Below, one piece after another: positions 34,377 through 44,300 of a DNA stretch of 64,000 nt. The position numbers and the translations under genes are program-made. Source of the DNA: Neurospora tetrasperma FGSC 2508 (lineage: Eukaryota; Ascomycota; Sordariomycetes; Sordariales; Sordariaceae); assembly GCF_000213175.1 (NCBI RefSeq), contig NW_009799179.1:941713-1005712 (forward strand). The letters run 5' to 3'. The notes under the pieces are model-generated. The model was not told where the DNA came from. It saw only the letters and a list, made by a program, of their open reading frames with translations, and searched no databases. Position 1 is the first letter of the stretch, and every line of letters begins with the position of its first letter.

Positions 34377-35073
34377 TCACTCCGTCTTCTTCGCCCCCTT
34401 CACAACCCTCGGCATATCCGGCCCAAACAGCCCCAGTAGATAAGCCGACCTCGTCAGGAACAAGAACATCTACACACGCCTTCGTCAGCATCCGTCATCA
34501 CTCATTGCCTGTGATCCCAATGCCTTGCCCCCCTCAGACCAAAAAAAAAAACAAGAAAAGAAAGAATTATAAAGAGAATTTGACCCAAAAAAAAAAAAAA
34601 AAAAAGCTTCAGAAAGACTCACAGTAACTCCCAAATTCCCCCAAGTCATGGCATTCCACCCGCTCACATCCATCGTCCCCTCCCATCCCAGTGCCTCCGC
34701 CGTGATCATCATGTGCCCCAGATCCGCCACCAACAAAGCAATCAGGTAGTTTTTGACGACTCTGATCTCGGAAGAAGAGTACAGCACACCTACCCCGACA
34801 AGAAAGGCGAGGAAATACATGTTGCCTAGTTGGCGGGTGGTGGTGCGGCTGGCTGTGGGATAGGCGATTAGAGGTGAAGAGGAGGAGAGTTGTTCGTGGG
34901 TGAACCAATCGGGGGAGAGGATGGCGGGGAGAAAGCCGGATAGTCTGCGCGGGGAGGTGTTAGTGTTTCTATGAGAGTAAGATGTGATGAGAGAGGGAGG
35001 TATATGCATACAGTGAGAGAGGTTCGAATTTGGTAAAGACGAAGCGTGGGAAAGGGGGTAGTTGGGAGGCCAT
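34377..35073 (-). CDS. Small fungal integral membrane protein (DUF7704-like)
   Basis: This 158-residue protein has about four hydrophobic segments: around LSGFLPAILSPDW, MYFLAFLVGVGVLY, NYLIALLVADLGHMMI and MFLFLTRSAYLLGLFG. Exons are 35073-35012, 34944-34623 and 34469-34377. The junctions keep frame and use GTATGC...CAG and GTGAGT...TAG. The N-terminus (MASQLPPFPRFVFTKFEPLS) and the DLGHMM motif recall a fungus-specific family of unknown function (DUF7704, by memory). The second intron (153 bp) is long for this window and contains a run of 19 T (sense). No biochemical role can be given. Confidence 0.8.
34587..34605. repeat. A19 homopolymer inside an intron
   Basis: The run lies in intron 2 of the small membrane-protein gene, about 18 bp past the donor in the sense direction, where it reads as T19. 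A second A-run is found at about 34541-34550. Length variation here could affect splicing. Confidence 0.85.
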
Positions 35074-36197
35074 TTTGTTTATTTTAGGGGTGGGGGAATG
35101 TGTACGGGTGACGGTGAGTGTGAGGATGAACAATGCAACAAGCAGCTACACAGGGCCACGCGAGGTATTGCTTTCTGAGCGAAGAAAATGTAAGATGAGA
35201 GAGGTGTCGTGATGTAGTCCGACGCTTATATCTATTCTCCTTGTGCCAATGTTTCGTGGACAATAAAACTATCCGTCGCCTCGTCCCCTTGCTGTTGTCC
35301 ATCAGGGTCCTCCTCTTTTTGATTGTTGTTCAGGGTAGGCAGCAATCAAGCGAGAAGACGAGTGGAACAGCTGCACTTGGCATTTCTTGGATCCAGTCGC
35401 TCTAGATCGTATTCTTCCTTTTTGGGACGGGAAGCCTACCAGAATAACCAGAATACACATGTGATCCGCTTTGGTACGTTATTCACTTGCATCGCGCTGG
35501 AATAGACGTCGTATCCGTTGCACATATCGAAGTCCGTTTATCATGCGGCATCAATTTACCAGTAGTGCGTTGAAAAATGCCCGAGACTGAGACGCAGCGT
35601 CCGGTGAATTCCAAGGTGACAAGAATTAGGTCGACAAGTTAGTCAGGGTTAGGGTTCATCTGGACAACAATCGAAAGGTACCTCGCAGCACGCAGTACAT
35701 ATACTTGTATTTACCCCGTTGGGCAACGCCATAAAATTGTTTTCTCTTCTTCTCCAAAGATTTTCGGTTTCTCCTGAGAGAGCCCACCAAGAGCAAGACA
35801 GTTACAAACAGTATCGCTTTGGTTACTGGAGCTTGTGGCGGTGCGCTAGGGTCAAACTGTGACTTCGATCGGATCGGATCGGTAGAGGTACGTCACCCGA
35901 GATGACTCTTATCGGCCAACGATGTCTAGCGCGATAAGAATGCCCCACTGATGCTTGCCAGGGAACTTTACAGTTGACGTCTCATAGCTTCAAGCCCGTC
36001 ACGGCCAACATCAACATCAACATTAGCATCGAACGGTGACCCGACAATTTGCAAACAAGGTTTATAGCTGAGGGGCGCCCCATTCACAACCACTCGCCGT
36101 TGCAAAAACTCTTTGCTTCCACTCATCACCGGAAGCAGCCATCGTTCCCTCTCCCAGACGCCAGTAACGCTCACCTTTCCTCATCACATTCGACAAT
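35074..36197. promoter_or_regulatory. Divergent promoter region, small membrane-protein gene and vms1
   Basis: This 1.1-kb spacer between outward-pointing starts contains an exact double telobox at 35645-35656 and a short GATCG tandem at 35867-35881, followed by GGTAGAGGTA. No gene was seen. Confidence 0.5.
35645..35656 (+). promoter_or_regulatory. Double telobox (AGGGTTAGGGTT)
   Basis: This is the third exact copy of the 12-mer, 542 bp before the vms1 start codon. Confidence 0.6.
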
Positions 36198-38147
36198 ATG
36201 GCCAGCAAACAGGAAGACCTCCAGCGGAGGCCCGTCTATCTATACGACATCGACGCCGACATCCTGAACACGATCGCCCTCAAGTCAGATGCGGACATTA
36301 TAGCCGAGCCAGTCGACAAAACCGCCAAACAGACAACCGATACCACAGCAACTGAGCCCACAGCATCGGGGTCTCAAGCCAGCTGTTCACTATGCAGCCT
36401 CAAGTTCGACAATGTCCAGGAACAACGGAGTCACTTGAAGACCGATTTTCACCATTACAACCTAAAACAGAAACTGAACGGCCTCTCGCCAGTAACCGAG
36501 GCCAAGTTTGAGGAGCTCGTCAACAATCTCGACGAAAGCATTTCAGGTTCCGACTCTTCAGACAGCGAGGATGAAGAAGAGGGGCAGGACAAGGATTCAA
36601 GTATGCTATCTGCCCTCTTGAAGAAGCAAGCCAACATTGTAGGGAAAATGGCAAAAGAGGGTGGCGATGATGATGAGAATGACGGGGACAAAGTAAAGTC
36701 GTCAAACGGATCGCAACCATTGCTCTGGTTCAGCTCCCCGAAGTTACCCGAGAACTCTTATTATGGTGTCTACAAAGCCATGTTCACGCAGGAAGAGCTG
36801 AAGAAGGAGGACGCTATTGTGGACGCTATCAAGTCCAGGCAACTGGCACCCATCACCATGGGCAAACCGCCAAAGGACGCCAACGACATCCCACCAAATT
36901 ACACTGGCAAGCATATCTTTATGTGCATGATTGGCGGCGGACACTTTGCCGCGATGGTTGTCTCGCTAAACCCACGGAAGACGAAGCATGGAACAACCGG
37001 ACCTCTCAACAAGGAAGCCGTCGTCCTAGTGCACAAGACTTTCCACAGATACACCACTCGTCGCAAGCAGGGTGGCTCGCAATCCGCCAACGACAACGCC
37101 AAAGGCGCTGCCCACTCAGCCGGTGCTAACCTCCGTCGATACAACGAGCAGGCTCTCGTTGAGGATGTTCGCGGGCTGCTGGCCGAATGGAAGGGACTTA
37201 TCGACACATCCGATCTGCTCTTCATCCGCGCTACCGGCTTAACTAACAGGAGGACATTGTTCGGCCCTTACGACGGACAGGTCTTACGGGCGAACGACCC
37301 CCGTATCCGCGGTTTCCCATTCATGACCCGGAGAGCTACCCAGAACGAGCTGATGCGCGCCTTCATCGAGCTTACCAGGCTGAAAGTACGACAGATCGTC
37401 CCCGAGGCAGCCGCTCCGGCTACCGAATCACCGAAGAGACCGAAGAGCCCTAAGCCGGCTGCGGCTTCGAAACCAAAACTTTCAGAAGAAGAGGAGACGC
37501 TCCTTTTGCACACCCAACAGATCCAGGCCCTTGTCAAGCGCTCAAAGGTGCCCGCCCTTCTATCCTACCTCAGCACAAACGACATCTCCCTCAAGGATTT
37601 CCGCTTTTTCCCAGCAGACCACCACACCCCAACACCCCTTCACCTGGCCGCATCCCAAAACTCGGCGCCGCTCGTAACCGGTCTCCTCACCCGCGCCGGC
37701 GCGAACCCTACCATCCCTAACGGCGACGGCAGGACTGCCTTCGAGCTTGCCGGTGACCGTGCCACCCGTGACGCCTTCCGCGTTGCCCGCTCGGAGCTTG
37801 GTGAGGGAGCATGGGGTTGGGAAGCCGCCAAGGTCCCCGTCGCGCTATCGCGGGACGAGGCACTGAAGAGGACGGAAAGGGAAAAGAATGAAGCGAAGGA
37901 GAAAGAGGACCAGAGAAGGAAGGCTGAGGAGGAGAGGCTGAAAAAGGAGGGACCAAAGGTTGATGCGACGAAGAATGGGAAGAAGGCTGGTGGCAGTGTG
38001 TTGGCGGCTGCGATGAAGCTGACGCCGCAGGAAAGAAGGGAAGAGGAGGCGAAGGGGTTGACGCCAGAAATGAAGATGAGGCTGGAGAGGGAGAGGAGAG
38101 CGAGGGCGGCGGAGGAGAGGATTAGGCGGCTGCAAGGTGGGCAGTAA
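36198..38147 (+). CDS. vms1: Vms1/ANKZF1 peptidyl-tRNA-releasing factor
   Basis: This single-exon gene encodes a 649-residue homologue of Vms1/ANKZF1. In ribosome-associated quality control that protein cuts the CCA end from stalled peptidyl-tRNA and protects mitochondria. A zinc finger (C63, C66, H79, H85; CSLCSLKF ... HLKTDFHH) precedes an acidic linker. The VLRF1 release-factor-like domain spans about 180-400. It includes FMCMIGGGHFAAMVV, HKTFHRYTTRRKQGGSQS with the catalytic-type Gln at about residue 295, and LFIRATGLTNRRTLFG. Ankyrin repeats (TPLHLAASQNSAPLVTGLL) lie near 475-530. A long charged helix ends in a Cdc48-binding VIM-like RRARAAEERIRRLQGG. All family parts are present and intact. 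Confidence 0.95.
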   Translation: MASKQEDLQRRPVYLYDIDADILNTIALKSDADIIAEPVDKTAKQTTDTTATEPTASGSQASCSLCSLKFDNVQEQRSHLKTDFHHYNLKQKLNGLSPVTEAKFEELVNNLDESISGSDSSDSEDEEEGQDKDSSMLSALLKKQANIVGKMAKEGGDDDENDGDKVKSSNGSQPLLWFSSPKLPENSYYGVYKAMFTQEELKKEDAIVDAIKSRQLAPITMGKPPKDANDIPPNYTGKHIFMCMIGGGHFAAMVVSLNPRKTKHGTTGPLNKEAVVLVHKTFHRYTTRRKQGGSQSANDNAKGAAHSAGANLRRYNEQALVEDVRGLLAEWKGLIDTSDLLFIRATGLTNRRTLFGPYDGQVLRANDPRIRGFPFMTRRATQNELMRAFIELTRLKVRQIVPEAAAPATESPKRPKSPKPAAASKPKLSEEEETLLLHTQQIQALVKRSKVPALLSYLSTNDISLKDFRFFPADHHTPTPLHLAASQNSAPLVTGLLTRAGANPTIPNGDGRTAFELAGDRATRDAFRVARSELGEGAWGWEAAKVPVALSRDEALKRTEREKNEAKEKEDQRRKAEEERLKKEGPKVDATKNGKKAGGSVLAAAMKLTPQERREEEAKGLTPEMKMRLERERRARAAEERIRRLQGGQ

Positions 38148-39293
38148 GTCTAACATGTGAAGCTGGTGTTAGAGGGGGTGGGTAATATGAGGAAAGATGT
38201 CATGGACACTTTGCGATTGCATGTTGGGTATACCAATGTCAAAGCGTTACCGATGTATGACTCAGTTTGAGGTGACTGGAATTGCCTCCCTCCGCCCATC
38301 ATTATCGGCAGTCTATGGTCAACCAATGAATAATCTATCATGAGCAACTAGATAGGCTTGATTCATAGAACAGGTGAGCAAGCCATGCTATTTTGGGCTG
38401 ATTTGGCTTATATATAAGATGGGTCCCCAGCCCAAACGTGTCTCAGGGTAAGAAGTAGGGCATTGGGGATGGTCTCAATCATCATTGAAGCAAAAAATGA
38501 ACATCATGTCTATATTTCGCCCTTGCAAGGCTACTCCTACAACGACAAGCATGAAACTAAAAACAATGCGAAATCTTCCTGGCCTTAAACTACCTGGTGT
38601 AAGCTAAACATTACCGTCATAGTTTGTTTTCCTCGAAATATTGCGACGAACAAAACATCAACAGATCGAAGATCACCTATTTTCATTTAACCGAACGTCT
38701 GCTCTGTTGGCATTCAACTTGTGTCGCTAATATATTTCAAGAAAAGCCCCTTAAGTCTAGATAACTGGAAGATATACTCCTGTCGAGGTTCCGATCAATA
38801 GGTATAGCCATATTTTACAAAGCGTTGAGTGTCAGGTTCCAGCCGTTCTTGGGTTCGCTCTTGTTTTTGCGAATTTACTTCATTGAAGCGTATCTGATGC
38901 ATCGTAATGGCTAGAAGCACGTTTCCTGGCCTGACTTATCCGAAATCACTGGGGTATCGATTTCTCAAGGATGCAACTGATGAAGTATCTGGAGCAGGGG
39001 ATTGAATCTCGGTCGGATGCACGATTGAAGACTTGTCTTCGTATCGTCCCATTCACTGAACCCCGTGCCTTTCATCACGCGATAACAAACGGCTGGTGAT
39101 GGCTCACCGGTTACACTCTCGCTCGAACCACTATATAAAGCCGACTCCTCGAGATTCTAATTCTCCCACTTCGGTTCCTCCTCAACCAAACTCTAGAGCT
39201 TGACGCTTTTGATACTCGCCTAGTCCACCAACTGCTACATTACGCACCTTCAACCAACAATTCATCACCAGTCAGCCCTTCACCCACATCACA
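38148..39293. promoter_or_regulatory. Intergenic region and promoter of the UAG-interrupted gene
   Basis: This 1.15-kb spacer has two TATA-type words: TATATATAAG near 38409-38418 and TATATAAAG at 39132-39140. The second lies about 154 bp before the next start codon and is followed by a C-rich leader with many CAACC words, a good core-promoter arrangement. The middle part is AT-rich. No gene was seen. Confidence 0.55.
39132..39140 (+). promoter_or_regulatory. TATA box (TATATAAAG)
   Basis: This consensus TATA box lies 154 bp upstream of the ATG at 39294. It is the best TATA match seen in the window and suggests the downstream gene is regulated rather than constitutive; that last point is inference. 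Confidence 0.6.
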
Positions 39294-41393
39294 ATGTGTC
39301 TCGAAAAGCGCAAGCTCTACACCGTCTGCGGTCACCAATCCTCCGGCATTCGTCTCTGCCATCGACAGCGCGAGATCCCCAATGATCTCGAGGCCTCAGG
39401 ACCTTCAACCCCAAGCGGCAGCGACACCGGCGCCGCCCTTGCCTCCAAAATCTATCTCTGCTCACGCCTTACTCGCCTCATTTTCCCTGCAACCCAGCCG
39501 GTCTCCTGCCGACCACCACATCCCTACTTCACCGAAATCCGCTTCGGCTTTTGTTTTCGCTGTCAGGCTTACTACCGCAGCGCCGGCTTTGCGCCCTCCG
39601 AGTCCGACACTCGCGACGACCAGGTCGTTCTTAAGTATTAGAAGTACAAGAACGTCCATGGTTGGAGCGAGCCGGTGGATGCGGAGTGCGTGCCTGGGAA
39701 GATTATTTTTGACGGGGGGACGGAGTACGTGGAGGATCCGAGGGTGGGAAGAGGGGAGATTATCATGTTGGGAAGACTTGTGCCCTTTCAAGGGGAGGAT
39801 GTGGGAGAGGGGATTCAGAAGTTGGAGGATATTAGGTGGAAGACGATAATGTGGGCTGAGGAGGGGAGGAAGAAGAGGGAGTGGCGAGGGGAGCTTGAGG
39901 AGAGGGAGAAGGATTGGGAAAAGGAGGAGCAGGCAGAGGAAGAGGAAGTTGGTGAGCGGAGGGATGTGCAGTCTGGGACTGGTTTTCAGCATGATGCCGC
40001 TACGGAGGCAGACGAAGCCAACCAAATCACCAACAGAGCGCTGGTCGCGTCGTATCACAACGTCCTGACAAGACTCGCTGCCTCTACTTCCGAGTACCAA
40101 TCTAACCTTTCCCGTAGCCACAGCGGGGAGACTGATCTCACCCGTGTGGTCAAAGGAGAACACAACAAGGACGAACATGAAAGGTTTCATGTCAACGAAA
40201 ACATCGTTGCCGAACAGGATGACACGGCTAACATAACCGACGGCCTCCAGCCCGAGTCATCCGCCTTCAGCGTTGAAGACCTATATATCTGCGATTACCA
40301 CCAACTCTCAGAGATCCTCGAGGAGCGCTCCTCGCAATTCACCAAGTCCAGACCGTCCAAGGAGCTATCATCCAAGCCATCTTCCGGCTCAACTTCCGGA
40401 CTTACTGCCGCTGGCCAGTCTCCAGTCGTGAAGAAGGATACGCACCTTTCACCGGGGGGCCAAGCAATCATCAATTTTAGCATGCCTTTGACGGGGTCCA
40501 GTCGCTTGACGAAGAGTAATCTAGCCCGTCTTCGTGAGACACATGCTTTAGAAGAGGAGGAAAATACGCCGAATGGATATACCAAAGCACCAGTCGCTAA
40601 CGCAGGCATCGGCGCTAACATTCGGCCGCAGAATACTGCTGCTACACCCTTCTCTGTGGCTGCCGGTATCAACGTCACTAACAGCTTGGGATATTCTAAT
40701 ACCCTCTCAACCTCCCCATCACAAGCCCTTTGCACCCCATCTCGGCACGGGCAAGAACAAACTTCCACTACCTCACAAGTTACCCCCAGTGTTGCTCCAG
40801 TCCAATTTTCTTCTCCCAGCATCGCTCCGAGCACTACTCCCGCAGCAAACCCCGTCACGACACACTCAATCCAATCATGGGAAAACTTCACCATTTCCAC
40901 TCCTTCTCAGTCCATTCAATCATCATGGAGAAAATCATCATCATCATCACGAGCAACAGAGGCAGGCGAGACAGGTGGTGGTGGTGGAAGAAGAAGAACT
41001 ACGAGAAACATCACACAGCTCGGTCTCAACCAGCTCGTGCTCACCACCACCACCAACTCCAGCCCGAACCCGAGCCTGAGCCCAAACCACGCCGGTGGAA
41101 ACACGCCCCGCTTGTTAAGACGCACGCCCCGTCTTCAAGCTTTGAATGAGGACATTTATCTCAGACCCGGACCGGAGCAATCTGATGATGGTGATGATGG
41201 TGGGTCTGGACTCGGAGCGTCGGTTTTTGCGGAATTGTCTGCGGGGATTGTCGGGAAGGGAGGTAGGGGAGGTGCCGCTGGTAGGGGGGGTGGAAGTGAA
41301 AGAGGGAAGGGACAATACCTTGGAAGGGAAAAGGAAGAGAAGGGAAGGAGTTATTCGGCGAGGAACAAAGAAAAGCGATCTTTGCGAGTGTAG
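39294..41393 (+). CDS. Reading frame of 699 residues split by one in-frame UAG; candidate RNA-edited gene
   Basis: From the ATG at 39294 a frame runs 115 codons to a UAG at 39639-39641. The same frame then continues without a stop for 583 more codons to the TAG at 41391-41393. The first part has a Cys/His set typical of a small zinc-binding module (MCLEKRKLYTVCGH, RLCHRQ, later FCFRCQAYY). The part just after the UAG (KYKNVHGWSEPVDAECVPG) looks like folded coding sequence. It is followed by a charged helical stretch, then a Ser/Thr/Pro-rich disordered region ending in Gly/Arg-rich pieces. No intron of normal size removes the UAG cleanly. The UAG differs from the Trp codon UGG by one base, and A-to-I editing would give Trp. 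Otherwise the gene is a broken allele, or a 115-residue protein is made. No known function is recognised. Confidence 0.7.
39626..39654 (+). promoter_or_regulatory. RNA hairpin presenting the UAG codon in its loop
   Basis: The arms CGTTCTT (39626-39632) and AAGAACG (39648-39654) pair perfectly over 7 bp. After a two-base AA bulge, GTA (39635-39637) pairs with TAC (39645-39647). The 7-base loop TTAGAAG (39638-39644) contains the stop codon, with its A at 39640. A U precedes the A and a G follows it. Confidence 0.6.
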
Positions 41394-44300
41394 GAACAGT
41401 CATGTAACCGTGCAGTTCTTGAATTTCAAAGAATGCATGCATCCCTCAGAGGCCGGGGTACAAACAACTCTTTTCCGTCCAGACGCCTTACCGTAGTTGC
41501 ATGTGCAAAACCATGAGGCGTCGTGATGAGAGTTCTAGGGTTTTGAACTCAGAGCCAAGACAAAATAGAACGGACCGACATGACGGCGGTTGTTGGTTCG
41601 CCTTGCCAGCATAAGATGAAAAATCGAGGTTTCTTACCCAACCAACAAGAAACATCACAACGAAAGTGAGGATCCGATTGGATCACCGGATATGCACTCC
41701 TTTCGTTGTGGCTTGGTGACTCCTGGCTCTCGATTCAGGTTGACACGATGTCCTTGACTGGCATCCTCATTGGGCTGGAACATTTGGTGAGGAAACATGG
41801 AAGTCATGCTGCTGGCCAGACTATTCTGGAAATCTGTGAGAACGAGGACTGTCAACAAGCTTTTCGTGACTGTGCAGCTTTGGTAATCTGGACTTGAGTG
41901 ATGGGAGTTCATGCTGTGCATATTCTTCGTTTCATCTGCCCCAACTCCATTTTCCATTGCAAACTTGGTCATCGTCATTGAAATGTGTATACTCCACGAC
42001 TCAAAACCACAATCCAAGTGCTTGAGGAGACCTGCAGAAATGAGTATGAGAGTACTAACCAATCTTGGTATTCAGCACCTCCAGTAGCTTTAGAAAGCAT
42101 CTTCGGTTTTGTACCACTTCCCACTCTATATGGGCTTTTTGCTCGGCCTCTCGAAGCAACGGAAAATTTGACTCTGTCACTCTGCTATTGAACGTTGCCC
42201 CGCGGCTGCTCGCCGTCAGTCTACCGCTGTCACTTCGCCGCCTTCACTGCTGCCGCAGCCGCCGCCGCACAATTATTGGCAGACACCGACATCTTCCTCA
42301 AGCTTAGCTCAAAGTGACCGAAGTGATTGGGGTTCGAAGAATTTATATGCGTACATAGATAGGGAAGGGAGCCGCATTCAAGGATACCCCTTATGCGATG
42401 AGATAATAGAAAGAATAGCGGGCATCGTTGAGACTGGTGTACATAGTACTGTGCCACTCGTGCGAACTGTATGAAGCCGACGCAAGGTCGATTGGATTGT
42501 GCCAACTGCCATTCAATGTAAACTAGAACCAGTCTGTGATCAGTAGTGCACTGCCAGAAAGACAATGTGACGTGGCCCGCAAAACTGGAACATCTCAGTG
42601 TCGCGATTTCTCGTCAAGACTTTTGGAGCCGAAGAGAGAGAACATAGGGTTAATTTGCAATGTAAATGAGGTGATGCTGTCTGTGATGGGTGGGTGAAAA
42701 TGTCTACCTATTTGCCCGCTGAGCAACAGGATACAGATGTAATCAATCAACAAAAATTTCCTTCGGGAGATAACTCAAAGTGTCTTGGCGAAGCATTTTA
42801 TCACTGTTTCTCCAAAAATGGTCAGTCTTGCGAAAATGTTGGGTAGACATCGTGAAGTGTGGATCCGGAGGGGACTACCCTCGGCTCCGTCGATGTTCGT
42901 GGCTGGATTCGGTGTCAAATGTTCCGGTCACTATGACAGCTAGCACACGGGAATTTGCCCGGCCCCGCGAAGAGATGACGGCCCAAATTCCGGTGAGGGG
43001 CTCGATTCCGGAAAGCGGCTCAAAGTTATAAACATAGAAAAAGACTGGTTTGGATGTGGAGCACATCTGAAACAAGGGGCCTTTGAAACGACTCCTCTGG
43101 AGATCTGCCGTTCATGCCTCACCATCATGTGCGCATTTGACTTGGGAGTCTGGCCGGTTCGAAAAAGGTTTATTTGTTCCTATAAGCCGTCTCGAGACCT
43201 ATGGCGGGAAAGAAGAGCTTCCAGTTTTTGGTGTTGAGAAGAGTTGCGACGAATGGCTGAATGGCTGAGCAGAATCCGATTCAGTGAGAAGTATGAGATG
43301 AGCGTGAAGGTTGTGAAGTGTAAGGGATGCAAAATTTACATCAAAGGTCCAGGAATGGCTGAACACTCGAGGAGTCGAGGACTGTCTGGTTCGAGTGAGT
43401 ATAGACTGATGAGATTCCAAATCGGATGTCGTCCGAGGGAGAGCAGGGAAGCAAGGACTCGATGACTACCGACAGACCGGAAAACCAATGCGCAGGAAGC
43501 TGAATGCCACGAGATTCTCAGTAGACCAAAAGCTTATCTTAGCAAAACATGTGCGGATGTGATGAGCGAAGCCATAGACAGTTCTGAAACCGCCCAAAAG
43601 CTCAGCCACCGTCTGCCGAAGAGAAGGTTGAGTTTGGAGGTCTGAGAGTCGACCATTTTGAGGATAGTGTTGAATTTCTAGTCCCTCTCGGGAAACGCGC
43701 AGAATGGATGAACATGGGGTGCACCAGGGTTCCATGGGCAGGGGGGGGGTTTGTCCGGCTTGGGTTGCTTTGTGAAGATGCGTAGCTCAGGAGAAGCGAC
43801 CATTGCCGAGGGCCCGAGATGAAAATGGAGGGGTAATGAGTTGCATTGAGTGTCGCCGTCAACAAGCCTTTTTCTCGTATCCAGAGAAACTAAAAAGCGC
43901 CCAGAGTGCCGGAAGCTGTGTTTGCATAAAGTACAGTAATTAGGTAAAGAACCGGAACGTTTGCCGTTGTTTCTGGATTGAGGCTCAAAAGGATGAACAG
44001 GAAGGATGCCGACGAGTGTGGGGAGCGTCAGATCTGTAAATCAACGAGTGGAGTGAACTGGAAGCTCAGGGCATCATGCAAGAGGCAATCGTACCTGTCG
44101 ATCAGTGCTTGAGACCCGCTGAAGGGTTGCTGATTACGGGATCCTTGGCCCTAAAGCTGGAGCGATCAGCAAGTTGCCCACATGCCATCGCATGGCTGTT
44201 AGTGTTAGTGTGGTGTCGTTTCGATATGTCAACCTCATCGCAGGTTTTGACTGTGAATAGCATCAAATGTCGACAACTTGACATGAACGAGAGGCAGATG

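Noticed and set aside
39600-39641. A small intron removing the UAG at 39639
   Set aside because: Possible donors before the TATTAG acceptor would give introns of about 18-43 bp, below the normal minimum for these fungi, and would delete part of the smooth coding sequence.
41655-42062. Minus-strand 135-codon frame and overlapping plus-strand 63-codon frame
   Set aside because: Neither has a domain, codon bias or splice partners; they overlap each other, which suggests chance.
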